Below are positions 42,806 to 51,317 of a DNA stretch of 64,000 nt, one piece after another. Origin of the DNA: Nocardioides sp. BP30 (lineage in GTDB: Bacteria > Actinomycetota > Actinomycetes > Propionibacteriales > Nocardioidaceae); the NCBI RefSeq assembly GCF_029873215.1, contig NZ_CP123620.1, positions 3,596,001 to 3,660,000 of the forward strand. The letters are read 5' to 3'. The notes below the pieces were generated by a model. That model saw only the letters and a program-made list of their open reading frames with translations. It was not told the origin of the DNA and searched no databases. The stretch's first letter is position 1. Each line of letters opens with the position of its first letter. The translations under genes and the position numbers were made by a program.

Positions 42806-44050
42806 ATGGACACAGGAACCACAGCCTTCATGCTGTGCTGCATCATCGGGCTCACGATCATGATTCCGGGCCTGGCGCTGTTCTACGGCGGCATGGTGAG
42901 CGTCAAGAGCTCGATCAACATGATGATGATGACCTACGGCGCCGTCGCGATCGTGGGCGTCCTCTGGGTGCTCTTCGGCTTCTCGATGACCTTCGGCGAC
43001 TCCCACGGCGGCTTCGTCGGCAGTGTCACCGAGTTCGCCGGGATGAAGCATCTGCTCGATCCGATGACGACGATCGACGGCCTGCCGGTGAGCCTCTTCG
43101 CGCTGTTCCAGGCGCTGTTCGCCGCGCTCACCGTCGCCATCGTGTCGGGCGCCGCCGCCGACCGGATGAAGTTCTCCGCATGGATGACCTTCGCCACCCT
43201 GTGGGCGGTGCTCGTCTACTTCCCGGTCGCGCACTGGGTCTTCGCCTTCGACGGCGTCGTGACCAAGAACGCGACCGGCGGCTGGATCGCCAACAAGCTC
43301 CACGCGGTCGACTTCGCCGGCGGCACCGCCGTCCACATCAACGCGGGCGCCGCGGCGCTCGCCGTGGCGATCGTGCTCGGCAAGTCGGCGACGTGGAGCT
43401 CGCGCAAGCCGCACAACGTCCCGCTGACCCTGCTCGGCGCCGGCCTCCTGTGGGCAGGCTGGTACGCGTTCAACGGTGGCTCCGCGCTGACGGCGGGGAA
43501 CTCGGCGGCGATCGTGATGGTGACCTCGTTCACCGCGACCTGCTCCGCCACCCTCGGCTGGCTGGCGGTGGAGAAGTTCAAGGACGGTCACGTGACAGGC
43601 ATCGGTGCGGCCTCGGGCGCCATCACCGGCCTGGTCGCGATCACGCCGGCGTGCGGCGCCGTCACCCCCATCGGCGCCCTCTTCGTCGGCCTGATCCCCG
43701 CGATGATCTGCCCGTTCGCGATCGGGCTCAAGGAGCGGTTCGGGTACGACGATTCGACCGACGTCGTGGGCGTCCACCTCGTCGGCGGCATCATCGGCAC
43801 CCTGCTGATCGGGTTCTTCGCCAGCTCCGGCATGCCCAACGGCGTGGACGGCCTGTTCTACGGCGGCAGCATCAGCCTGCTGCTCAAGCAGGCCGCGGCC
43901 GCCGGCTCCGTGCTGGCCTACTCCTTCGTGGTCGCGCTCGTCATCGCCTGGGCGATCAAGCGGACCATCGGCATCCGGATCTCGCCCGAGGAGGAGGAGG
44001 ACGGCATCGACGCCATCCTGCACCGCGATCCGGCGTACGAGCTCGTCTGA
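42806..44050 (+). CDS. amt: Ammonium transporter (Amt)
   Basis: A 414-residue membrane protein with 11 helices, moving ammonium into the cell. GGTAVHINAGAAAL (helix 5 His) and GVHLVGGIIGTLL (helix 10 His) give the twin-His pore, and MIPGLALFYGGMVSVKSSINMMMM is the N-terminal Amt signature. The C-tail is short and acidic. ATG 42806 is used rather than 42801 because AAGGAG lies five bases before it. No glnK/glnD follows. Divergent from glnT over a GlnR-like box. Confidence 0.95.
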   Translation: MDTGTTAFMLCCIIGLTIMIPGLALFYGGMVSVKSSINMMMMTYGAVAIVGVLWVLFGFSMTFGDSHGGFVGSVTEFAGMKHLLDPMTTIDGLPVSLFALFQALFAALTVAIVSGAAADRMKFSAWMTFATLWAVLVYFPVAHWVFAFDGVVTKNATGGWIANKLHAVDFAGGTAVHINAGAAALAVAIVLGKSATWSSRKPHNVPLTLLGAGLLWAGWYAFNGGSALTAGNSAAIVMVTSFTATCSATLGWLAVEKFKDGHVTGIGAASGAITGLVAITPACGAVTPIGALFVGLIPAMICPFAIGLKERFGYDDSTDVVGVHLVGGIIGTLLIGFFASSGMPNGVDGLFYGGSISLLLKQAAAAGSVLAYSFVVALVIAWAIKRTIGIRISPEEEEDGIDAILHRDPAYELV

Positions 44051-44085
44051 TCGCACCGGCCCTGACCGAGGAAGCACCATCCGGC

Positions 44086-44148
44086 CGTTCGGGCGCCCAC
44101 CGGACGTGGTCGCGGCATCCCGCACCACGACGCTGGCGCGCCCGAACG
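44086..44148. terminator. Large hairpin between amt and the XRE-cupin gene
   Basis: An 11-base perfect stem (CGTTCGGGCGC and GCGCCCGAACG) encloses a second hairpin (CGTGGT and ACCACG with a GCGG/CCGC extension). It lies between convergent genes and would terminate both. Confidence 0.7.
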
Positions 44149-44153
44149 TGTCG

Positions 44154-44723
44154 TCAGAAGATCGGCGGGCTCATCACCCAGATCGAGGTGACCGGCGCCT
44201 GGCCGAGGTTCTGGTAGCGGTGCGGAAGCTTCGGGTCGAGCATCAACGAGTCGCCGGTACCGAGCGTGTAGCTCTCCCCGTCCACCCAGACCTCCAGCTC
44301 GCCGGCCAGGATGATCACGCACTCCTCGTCGGCCGCATGGGTGTACGGCTCCTCACCGGACCCTTCCCCCGGACCGATCGCGGCATGGATCACCTGGAGC
44401 GTCTTCGCCGAGGGCGGCGTGAGCATCAGCTCCTCGTGCGTGCCCTCCGTGTGCACCAGACGTCGCCCCTGCCCGGCGCGGATCACCCGCGTCGGGCTGT
44501 CGCCTCCGACGAAGAGCGAGCCGACGTTGACGCCGATCGCGCCGGCGATCCGAGTCAGGGACGCCATCGACGGATGCGCGACGCCTCGCTCGACCTGTGA
44601 CACGAAGCTCTCCGAGACGTCGGCCGCATCGGCGACCTGACGCAGGGTGATGTTCGCGCGACGCCGGATCTCCCGGAGGCGCCTGCCGAGCGATCCGTCC
44701 TCAGCGCTGTTGCGCGTGGCCAT
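44154..44723 (-). CDS. XRE-cupin regulator
   Basis: A 189-residue regulator: helix-turn-helix at about 14-66 (ITLRQVADAADVSESFVSQVERG) and cupin at about 100-185 (HAADEECVIILAGELEVWVDGESYTLGTGDSLMLDPKLPH split across two strands). It is divergent from the flavin monooxygenase gene; the 146 bases between them hold palindromes that could be its operators. With the XRE-cupin at 34674 it brackets the nitrogen island. Ligand unknown. Confidence 0.9.
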   Translation of the reverse strand: MATRNSAEDGSLGRRLREIRRRANITLRQVADAADVSESFVSQVERGVAHPSMASLTRIAGAIGVNVGSLFVGGDSPTRVIRAGQGRRLVHTEGTHEELMLTPPSAKTLQVIHAAIGPGEGSGEEPYTHAADEECVIILAGELEVWVDGESYTLGTGDSLMLDPKLPHRYQNLGQAPVTSIWVMSPPIF

Positions 44724-44765
44724 CAGGCTCCCCTCTCTCGAGGCCTCACTCTAGCGCCACGACCG

Positions 44766-44791
44766 CTGAAGAAACTTAAACGTAACTTCAG
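44766..44791. promoter_or_regulatory. Inverted repeat CTGAAG-14-CTTCAG
   Basis: Exact six-base arms in the divergent region between the XRE-cupin and monooxygenase genes. The left arm recurs in the palindrome at 44837, so it may be part of one operator family. Confidence 0.45.
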
Positions 44792-44836
44792 AAAGCCTTG
44801 TGAGCCGCACCACTCCTGACCTAATGTCCCTCGCAA

Positions 44837-44853
44837 CTGAAGTAGTACTACAG
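44837..44853. promoter_or_regulatory. Palindrome around GTAGTACTAC
   Basis: CTGAAGTAGTACTACAG contains a perfect 10-base palindrome (44842-44851) with CTG/CAG flanks, six bases before the GGGAG ribosome site of the monooxygenase gene. Position fits a repressor operator. Confidence 0.5.
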
Positions 44854-44869
44854 ATTCTGGGAGTTGGTT

Positions 44870-46027
44870 GTGACTAGCCGAGGACATGTCGAGATCGCCG
44901 GAGCAGGCCTCGCCGGCCTGACTGCCGCCACCGCCCTGGCCCAGCGTGGCTGGTCGGTCCGCGTGCACGAGCGCGGCAGCGCGCTGCGGGAGATCGGTGC
45001 CGGCATCTACCTCTGGGAGAACGCGCTGCGCGCGCTGGAGGACATCGGCGCCTACGACGATGCCACCCGCAACGCCGAGCACGTACGCAACCCGGAGCTG
45101 CGGGATCACCGCAACCGCGTGCTGCAGCGGGAGTGGCTGCGGGAGGGCAGGCTCTGCACGGTGGCGCGCCGGGAGCTCCATGCGGCCCTGGCCACCGCGG
45201 CGGAGAAGGCGGGCGTCGAGGTCGTCACCGGATCACCCGTGGACGGCGCCACGCCGGAGGGACGGCTGCGGCTGCTCGACGGCACCGAGTACGAGGCGGA
45301 TCTGGTGATCGGCGCCGACGGCGTCTTCTCCCGGGTCCGCGAGACCCTGGGTCTGACCAAGCAGATCACCAACCTCGGCGACGGCGGCGGACGCCACATG
45401 ATCAAGCGGACCGAGGACGACCCGGTCGACGGGGTGATCGAGGAGTGGAACGCCGGACGTCGCATCGGGATCGTGCCGTGCTCGCCGGACCAGACCTACA
45501 TCTTCTTGTGCTGCCCCGCCGACGACGCCGCGGGCGTCCGGCAGCAGCCCTTCGAGCGGCAGACCTGGATCGACTCCTTCCCCGAGTTCCGCTCCCAGCT
45601 CGAGCGCATCCCCGACGATCCCGAAGGACGCTGGGCCTCCTTCACCGACGTGGTGGTGTCGAAGTGGTCGCGTGGACGCGCGGCACTGATCGGCGACGCC
45701 GCCCACGCCATGTCACCCAACCTCGGCCAGGCGGCCTGCGTGGCGATGATGAACAGCGTCGCCCTCGCCCAGGCGCTCGACGCGCACGACATCGACACCG
45801 CGCTGGAGGTCTGGGAACGCAGCGAGCGACCCGTCATCGACCGGGTGCAGCGCTACTCCCGCTACTACGGCACCATCGGCACGCGTTGGCCGCAGGGACT
45901 CCTCGACGTCCGCTCCGCACTCGTCTGGGGCCTGGGTGCCTCGAAGGCCGCGCAGCGGCGGGTCCAGTCCGCTGCCCTCTACTTCCCGAGCCTGGACGCC
46001 GGCCTGGCACCGGCGAGCAGCCGATGA
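44870..46027 (+). CDS. FAD-dependent aromatic monooxygenase, MHPCO-like (ring-opening type)
   Basis: A 385-residue class A flavin monooxygenase. FAD motif AGAGLAGLTAATALAQRGW is at about 9-27, IGAGIYLWENALRALEDIG near 45-63, DLVIGADGVFSRVRE near 145, and ALIGDAAHAMSPNLGQAA near 270. IGAGIYLWENALRALE and HERGSALREIGAGIYLW closely resemble 2-methyl-3-hydroxypyridine-5-carboxylate oxygenase (recalled sequence), which hydroxylates and opens a pyridine ring. GTG 44870 is used rather than TTG 44864 because GGGAG lies six bases upstream. ATGA overlap with the next gene. Confidence 0.88.
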   Translation: MTSRGHVEIAGAGLAGLTAATALAQRGWSVRVHERGSALREIGAGIYLWENALRALEDIGAYDDATRNAEHVRNPELRDHRNRVLQREWLREGRLCTVARRELHAALATAAEKAGVEVVTGSPVDGATPEGRLRLLDGTEYEADLVIGADGVFSRVRETLGLTKQITNLGDGGGRHMIKRTEDDPVDGVIEEWNAGRRIGIVPCSPDQTYIFLCCPADDAAGVRQQPFERQTWIDSFPEFRSQLERIPDDPEGRWASFTDVVVSKWSRGRAALIGDAAHAMSPNLGQAACVAMMNSVALAQALDAHDIDTALEVWERSERPVIDRVQRYSRYYGTIGTRWPQGLLDVRSALVWGLGASKAAQRRVQSAALYFPSLDAGLAPASSR

Positions 46028-47661
46028 GCGCCTCGTCCAGGCCCTTCGTCGTCACGGGTCGCATCGCGACGGTGGCGGGCGCGGCGGACGCGCGGGCGAT
46101 GCTCGTCCGCGAGGGACGGGTCGCCGAGGTCGGCGACAGCCGGATCGCCGACCAGGCCGCCGACGCAGGCATCGAGGTGCACTCCTTCGGCGAGCGCCTC
46201 ATCGTGCCGGGCTTCGTCGATCCGCACATCCACCTGCGCCACCTCGCCACCGGCCGCGGCCGCGGCGTCGACTGCCGGTTCCCGCACTGCGTGAGCATCG
46301 CCGACGTGCTCGACGCCTTGCGCGACGGGCTGGCGAACGTGTCGGCGGGCGATTGGCTGATCGGCTACGGCAACCTGTTCTTCGACCAGAAGATCGCCGA
46401 TCGACGGGTCCCGACACGCGCCGAGCTCGACCAGGTGAGCGACAGGGTGCCGATCGTGCTGCACATGGGCGGCCACTCCTCGGTGCTCAACACCCCGGCC
46501 CTGCGCCTCGCCGGAGTCGAACGGTTCCTGTCCGGTGCCGCAGGCGGCTGGGGTGCCCCGATCGTCGACGTGGACGAGCACGGCGAGCCCACCGGTCTGG
46601 TCGCCGAGATCGACCCGATGCTCCCCATCCCCGAACCCGACACCGCCGAGACCGAGCAGTACGTCGCACAGACCTACGCCGAGCTGTTCACCCGCTACGG
46701 CGTCACCACCATCGGTGAGATGGTCGAGCGCCTCGACACCGCCGACCTGCTCTCCGGGCTGATCGGCTCAGGGCGGATGCCTGCTCGCGCCGTGCTGTAC
46801 CTCATGGTGCCGGCCGCGCTGCCGCTCCACGACGCGGTGGAGTGGGCCAGCGGACACCGCACGATCTCGGACAGGGTCTCGGTCGCCGGCCTGAAGATGT
46901 TCGCGGACGGCGGGTACTCCTCGCGCAACGCGGCCAGCAAGACGCCGTACGCCGTCGACCACGCACCGCACCCGGGCTACCACGGCGTCCTGAACCTGAC
47001 CTATCCGTCGCTGCGGACCGCGCTGGAGGCCACCCGGGCGGCGGACCTCCAGCTCGCCGTCCACACCAACGGGACGGCGGCGCAGGAGGAGGTCCTCACC
47101 GCCGTCCTCGGCGCCGGTGACCCGATGGGCCATCCCGCCGTCCGGATCGAGCACCTGGGCAACGTGCTCGCCGATCCCGCCGACATCGCCACCTGGCGTC
47201 GCGCCGGCGTACGACCGGTCCTGCAACCCGCCTTCCTGCACAACTTCGTCGGCGACTTCGTCCCGATGCTGCTCGGAGACGCGGGCACCCGAGGACGCCT
47301 GCCGCTGCGGTCGATCCTCGACGGCGGCGTCATCCCGGCCGGGAGCTCCGATGTCGCGCTCGGGGCCGAGGACCAGCAGTCGAACCCGTTGTTCGGGATC
47401 TGGTGCCTGCTGGCCCGGCGCAGCTACTGGCAGCGCCACATCGAGCCGTCCGAGGCCATCACCTTCAGCGAGGCCCTCCGGCTCTTCACCCTCGAAGGTG
47501 CCCGAGCGCTCGGTCTCGCCGACGAGATCGGCTCGCTCGAGCCGGGCAAGCGCGCCGACTTCGTGGTGTTCGACCGCGATCCCCGCGCCCATGCCGACGA
47601 CCTGCTGCGCACGTCCGTGGACGCCGTCTACCTTGACGGCGCCCCACTCCCGACCAGGTAG
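46024..47661 (+). CDS. Amidohydrolase family protein (Amidohydrolase_3)
   Basis: A 545-residue metal hydrolase. Site motifs are DPHIHLRHLATG near residue 66, GLKMFADGGYSSRNA near 291, LAVHTNGTAAQEEVL near 343, IEHLGNVLADPA near 374 and AGSSDVALGAEDQQSN near 440. It follows the monooxygenase with a four-base overlap, so it probably hydrolyses the amide or enamide released by ring opening, as in the pyridoxine pathway. Same length as, but diverged from, the amidohydrolase at 18470. Confidence 0.88.
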   Translation: MSASSRPFVVTGRIATVAGAADARAMLVREGRVAEVGDSRIADQAADAGIEVHSFGERLIVPGFVDPHIHLRHLATGRGRGVDCRFPHCVSIADVLDALRDGLANVSAGDWLIGYGNLFFDQKIADRRVPTRAELDQVSDRVPIVLHMGGHSSVLNTPALRLAGVERFLSGAAGGWGAPIVDVDEHGEPTGLVAEIDPMLPIPEPDTAETEQYVAQTYAELFTRYGVTTIGEMVERLDTADLLSGLIGSGRMPARAVLYLMVPAALPLHDAVEWASGHRTISDRVSVAGLKMFADGGYSSRNAASKTPYAVDHAPHPGYHGVLNLTYPSLRTALEATRAADLQLAVHTNGTAAQEEVLTAVLGAGDPMGHPAVRIEHLGNVLADPADIATWRRAGVRPVLQPAFLHNFVGDFVPMLLGDAGTRGRLPLRSILDGGVIPAGSSDVALGAEDQQSNPLFGIWCLLARRSYWQRHIEPSEAITFSEALRLFTLEGARALGLADEIGSLEPGKRADFVVFDRDPRAHADDLLRTSVDAVYLDGAPLPTR

Positions 47662-47685
47662 CGGACCGGAGCTCAAGCCGGTCCG
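47662..47685. terminator. Hairpin between amidohydrolase and permease genes
   Basis: CGGACCGG and CCGGTCCG with an eight-base loop, starting at the stop codon of the amidohydrolase gene. No U-tract, so it may attenuate rather than stop transcription into the permease. Confidence 0.5.
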
Positions 47686-47768
47686 GAGCCGCTCCCAGCA
47701 CCCTGTCTTCCCCGCACGACAACGCTGTCGCACCCCTACCGCACGACCCGACGAGAAAGGCACTTTCG

Positions 47769-49190
47769 ATGACGGCACCCGCACAGCGCTCCGGGGCGCA
47801 GATCCAAGGAGTGGAGCAACGCTCCATCGACTACATCCCGCCGGAGGAGCGCCACGGCGTGGTCTGGCACCAAGGACCGTTCTGGATGACCGGTGGCATG
47901 GTGCTCAGCTCGCTGCTCGTCGGCTTCATCGGACCCGGCCTGGGCCTGGGCGTCGGCTGGTCGTTGCTCGGGGTGACCGCCGGGATGGCGTTCGGCACCC
48001 TGTTCATGGCGCTGCACGCCAACCAGGGTCCCCGCCTCGGACTGCCCCAGATGATCCAGTCGCGGGCGCAGTTCGGCAGCCGCGGCGCGATGTTCCCCAT
48101 CGCCGTCGCCGTCTTCATCTACATCGGCTACAACGTCTTCCAGCTCATCTTCGCCGGCGAGGCGATGCACGTGGCGCTGCCCGGCCAGAAGGTCTGGTAC
48201 GTCGTCTTCGCCGTGGTCGCCTTCGTGCTGGCCACCGTCGGGCACGACCTCCTCCACACCTTCCAGCGGTGGTCCAGCTATCTGATGCTCGTCATCTTCG
48301 GTCTGCTGACCATCGTGACGATCGTGCACTTCCCCGGCTCCGGTGTGTCACCCCAGGTGTCGGGATGGTCGTTCAAGGCCTTCCTGGTCCAGTTCGCCGC
48401 GGCAGGCGGCTACCAGATCAGCTACGCGATCTACGTCTCCGACTACAGCCGCTACCTGCCCGAGGACGCCCCCGCCGGCAGGCTCATCGGCTGGACGTTC
48501 GGCGGTGCGATGGTGGGAGCGGGGTGGATGGGCTGCCTGGGCGTCCTGCTGGGCAGCTACGTCCCGAACCCGGACGCGATCGGCGCCATCCACCAGGTCG
48601 GCAACTACCTGTTCCCGGGTTTCGGCGTCATCGCCGCGCTCGGGACGCTGCCCGCGCTCATCGGGACCTCGGGGGTCAATGCGTACGGCGCCATGCTCAC
48701 CGGCGCGACCATCGTCGACGGGGTCCGCCAGATCAAGCCGACCGTGCGGACCCGCGTCACGGGCCTGCTCGTGGTCAGCATCATCGGTGCTGCGATCGCG
48801 CTCTTCATGCCGGAGGACTACCTGGACAGCTTCAACACGTTCCTCGCGATCATGGTCTACCTGCTGGTTCCGTGGACAGCGGTCAACCTGATCGACTTCT
48901 ACGTCGTCCGTCGCCAGCACTACAGCATCGCCGACATCGTCGATCCGAACGGCAGGTACGGCCGCTGGTCGATGCGCGGCCTGACCGCCTACTTCGCGGG
49001 CTTCGTCGCGATGATCCCGTTCTTCTCCCTCAGCTTCTACGTCGGCCCGATCACCAAGGCCCTCGGCGGTGCGGACTTCTCCTTCGTCGTCGGGCTGCTC
49101 GTCTCCGCCGGCGCCTACTGGCTGCTCTCCCGAACCCTTCACGAGCGCGCGGGCACGGAGTCGGCCACCTCCCCCGTGGTCACCGGCTGA
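47769..49190 (+). CDS. NCS1 family permease (purine/cytosine/hydantoin type)
   Basis: A 473-residue carrier with about 12 helices. GPFWMTGGMVLSSLLVGFIGPGLG, YQISYAIYVSDYSRYLP near 219 and AMLTGATIVDGVRQIKPTVRTR near 300 are typical of nucleobase-cation-symport-1 carriers, which import nucleobases, allantoin, hydantoins or vitamin B6-like heterocycles. It ends the rightward unit of the nitrogen island. Substrate unknown, but it fits uptake of a nitrogen heterocycle for the monooxygenase. Confidence 0.9.
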   Translation: MTAPAQRSGAQIQGVEQRSIDYIPPEERHGVVWHQGPFWMTGGMVLSSLLVGFIGPGLGLGVGWSLLGVTAGMAFGTLFMALHANQGPRLGLPQMIQSRAQFGSRGAMFPIAVAVFIYIGYNVFQLIFAGEAMHVALPGQKVWYVVFAVVAFVLATVGHDLLHTFQRWSSYLMLVIFGLLTIVTIVHFPGSGVSPQVSGWSFKAFLVQFAAAGGYQISYAIYVSDYSRYLPEDAPAGRLIGWTFGGAMVGAGWMGCLGVLLGSYVPNPDAIGAIHQVGNYLFPGFGVIAALGTLPALIGTSGVNAYGAMLTGATIVDGVRQIKPTVRTRVTGLLVVSIIGAAIALFMPEDYLDSFNTFLAIMVYLLVPWTAVNLIDFYVVRRQHYSIADIVDPNGRYGRWSMRGLTAYFAGFVAMIPFFSLSFYVGPITKALGGADFSFVVGLLVSAGAYWLLSRTLHERAGTESATSPVVTG

Positions 49191-49210
49191 CGCACCGCGC
49201 GAACTCCATC

Positions 49211-49248
49211 GCTCGCCGGGCCGACTCCCGGTTCCCCCACCGGCGAGC
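49211..49248. terminator. Hairpin terminator, first of two
   Basis: GCTCGCCGG and CCGGCGAGC, a nine-base stem, directly after the permease gene and before a second stem at 49258. Confidence 0.6.
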
Positions 49249-49257
49249 GAGAAGGGG

Positions 49258-49297
49258 ACAGCCCCCGATGCCGCAATGTCGCGGTGTCGGGGGCTGT
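49258..49297. terminator. Bidirectional hairpin terminator, second of two
   Basis: An 11-base stem (ACAGCCCCCGA and TCGGGGGCTGT) with an inner CCGC/GCGG stem lies between the convergent permease and lpd genes. Confidence 0.75.
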
Positions 49298-49335
49298 TCC
49301 GTGCACTGTTCGCGCAGGTCACCGACCTGCGAGCG

Positions 49336-50736
49336 TCACAGGTTGATCATGTGGCCGGCGATGCCGTGGATGGCTTCCTTGACGGCCTCGGAGAGCGTGG
49401 GGTGGGCGAACACGTTGCGACCCACCTCGTCTGCGGTCAGGTCCCACTGCTGCGCCAGCGTGAGGACCGGCAGCTGCTCGGTGACGTCCGGGCCGATCAT
49501 GTGGGCGCCGAGGATCTCGTTGTGCTCGGCATCGGCGACGACCTTGACGAAGCCGACCGCGTCCCCGAGGCCCTGGGCCTTGCCGTTCGCGGAGAAGGGG
49601 AACTTCGCGACCTTGACGTCGTACCCCTTGTCGCGGGCCTGCTGCTCGGAGTAGCCGAAGGAGCCGATCTGCGGCTGGCAGTAGGTGGCCCGCGGGATCA
49701 TGTCGAAGTTGATCTCCATGGTCTCCGCGCCGGCGATGGTCTCCGCGGCCACGATGCCCATCGACTCCGCGACGTGGGCGAGCATGAACTTGCCGGTGCA
49801 GTCACCGATGGCGTAGACGCCCTCGACGTTGGTGCGCCCGCGCGCGTCGACGGCGACCGCCTTGCGCTCGGTCAGCTCGACGCCGGTGTTGTCCAGCCCG
49901 TAGCCCTCGACCCGCGGCGCGAAGCCGAACGCGGCCAGGAACTTGCCGGCCTCGAGCACCTGCTCGTCCCCGCCCGCGGCCGGGGCGACGGTCACCCGGA
50001 CGCCCGAGCCGGTGTCCTCCACGCCCTTGACGGCGGTCGAGAGCAGCACGTTGACGCCCAGCTTCTTGTAGTGCCGCAGGAGCTCCTTGGAGATCTCCTC
50101 GTCCTCGGTCGGGACCATCCGGTCGAGGAACTCGATGATGGTGACGTCGACGCCGAAGTTCTTCAGCACATAGGCGAACTCGACGCCGATCGCGCCGGAG
50201 CCGCCGATGATGATCGAGCTCGGCAGCTGATCGGTGAGGATCTGCTCCTCGTAGGTCACGATGTTCTGACCATTCGGCACCACGCCCGGGACGCTGCGCA
50301 CGGTGGCGCCGGCGGCGATGATGAGGTTGTCGAAGCTGTACGACGTGGTGGCGCCGTCCTTGCCCTTGACGTCGATCCCCTTGGGACCGGTGAGCGTGCC
50401 CCAGCCGTCGATCTCGGTGATCTTGTTCTTCTTCATCAGGAAGTGGACACCCTTGGCCATCCCCCCGGCGACCTGGCGCGACCGCGCGTGCGTCGGGCCG
50501 AACGACATGGTCGCGTCGCCCTCGATGCCGTACTTCGCCTTCTCGTGGGTCAGCACGTGCGCGAGCTCGGCGTTCTTCAGCAGGGCCTTGGAGGGGATGC
50601 AGCCGACGTTGAGGCACACACCGCCCCAGTACTTGTCTTCCACGACAGCGACGGACTTGCCGAGCTGGGCGGCGCGAATGGCGGCGACGTAGCCACCGGG
50701 GCCAGCGCCGAGGACGAGGACATCGAAGTGGGTCAC
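49336..50736 (-). CDS. lpd: Dihydrolipoyl dehydrogenase (E3)
   Basis: A 466-residue FAD enzyme that reoxidises lipoamide in the pyruvate and 2-oxoglutarate dehydrogenase complexes. FAD motif [17 protein letters not shown] is at 10-26, the redox pair is Cys41 and Cys46 ([13 protein letters not shown]), the NAD motif [18 protein letters not shown] near 180, and the C-terminal catalytic pair is His445 and Glu450 (HPTLSE). Length is normal. It starts GTG at 50736 with a leaderless-type -10. Confidence 0.96.
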   Translation of the reverse strand: MTHFDVLVLGAGPGGYVAAIRAAQLGKSVAVVEDKYWGGVCLNVGCIPSKALLKNAELAHVLTHEKAKYGIEGDATMSFGPTHARSRQVAGGMAKGVHFLMKKNKITEIDGWGTLTGPKGIDVKGKDGATTSYSFDNLIIAAGATVRSVPGVVPNGQNIVTYEEQILTDQLPSSIIIGGSGAIGVEFAYVLKNFGVDVTIIEFLDRMVPTEDEEISKELLRHYKKLGVNVLLSTAVKGVEDTGSGVRVTVAPAAGGDEQVLEAGKFLAAFGFAPRVEGYGLDNTGVELTERKAVAVDARGRTNVEGVYAIGDCTGKFMLAHVAESMGIVAAETIAGAETMEINFDMIPRATYCQPQIGSFGYSEQQARDKGYDVKVAKFPFSANGKAQGLGDAVGFVKVVADAEHNEILGAHMIGPDVTEQLPVLTLAQQWDLTADEVGRNVFAHPTLSEAVKEAIHGIAGHMINL

Positions 50737-50742
50737 GGCTCA

Positions 50743-50748
50743 AGCGTA
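50743..50748 (-). promoter_or_regulatory. TANNNT -10 hexamer (TACGCT) for lpd
   Basis: On the minus strand TACGCT ends six bases before the GTG start of lpd with no ribosome site between them. Confidence 0.5.
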
Positions 50749-50769
50749 GACGGCTGGGGCCTGCCACCC

Positions 50770-50787
50770 GGTGTCGCCTTCGACACC
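50770..50787. promoter_or_regulatory. Perfect hairpin GGTGTCG/CGACACC in divergent promoter
   Basis: A seven-base stem with a four-base loop between the divergent lpd and gamma-glutamylcyclotransferase genes; it overlaps the expected -35 area of the latter. Confidence 0.35.
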
Positions 50788-50793
50788 CGCCGG

Positions 50794-50799
50794 TAACGT
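50794..50799 (+). promoter_or_regulatory. TANNNT -10 hexamer (TAACGT) for the gene at 50807
   Basis: TAACGT ends seven bases before the GTG at 50807, consistent with leaderless transcription. Confidence 0.5.
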
Positions 50800-50806
50800 T
50801 CGCCCC

Positions 50807-51259
50807 GTGAGCCTGTACGCCGCCTACGGGGCCAACCTCGACCCCGCCCTCATGGCGCAGCGCTGCCCGCACTCCCCGATGCACACCACCGGCTGGCTCG
50901 GCGATTGGCGCCTGACCTTCGGTGGCGAGGAGCACGGTTGGGACGGTGCGCTCGCCACCATCGTGCCGGACCCCTTCGAACAGGTCTTCGTCGCCGTCTA
51001 CGACGTGACCCGCGAGGACGAGCGAACGCTGGACGAGTGGCAGTCGACGGACACCGGGCTCTACCGGCGCACCAAGGTGCGGGTCAACACCATGACCGGT
51101 GACCTGGTGGCCTGGACCTACGTGCTGGACGCCTACGAGGGTGGTCTGCCCTCGGCGCACTACCTGGGCACCATCGCCGCCGCGGCCGAGGCCGCCGACG
51201 CCCCGGCCGACTACGTGCGCTGGCTGCGCACGCGGCCGTGCCGCTCCATCGAGCAGTAG
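50807..51259 (+). CDS. Gamma-glutamylcyclotransferase family protein
   Basis: A 150-residue protein beginning SLYAAYGANLDPALMAQRCP, the YGxNL motif of the gamma-glutamylcyclotransferase fold. FVAVYDVTREDERTLDEWQ carries the conserved aspartate/glutamate region, and LVAWTYVLDAYEGGLPSAHYL ends the core. The fold cleaves gamma-glutamyl amines or amino acids to give 5-oxoproline. In other actinobacteria a gene of this type lies between lpd and purine phosphorylase genes (recalled), as it nearly does here. Confidence 0.85.
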   Translation: MSLYAAYGANLDPALMAQRCPHSPMHTTGWLGDWRLTFGGEEHGWDGALATIVPDPFEQVFVAVYDVTREDERTLDEWQSTDTGLYRRTKVRVNTMTGDLVAWTYVLDAYEGGLPSAHYLGTIAAAAEAADAPADYVRWLRTRPCRSIEQ

Positions 51260-51317
51260 GAACGGCTCCGCAGGTCGGTCCTGCACGAGGACGGCGCCGC
51301 CATGGCAGGGTGGGCCC

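Noticed and set aside
34591..49335. Transposase, integrase or att-site remains at the edges of the nitrogen block
   Set aside because: No transposase-like frame, terminal inverted repeat or tRNA end was seen at either edge; an insertion is inferred only from gene order.
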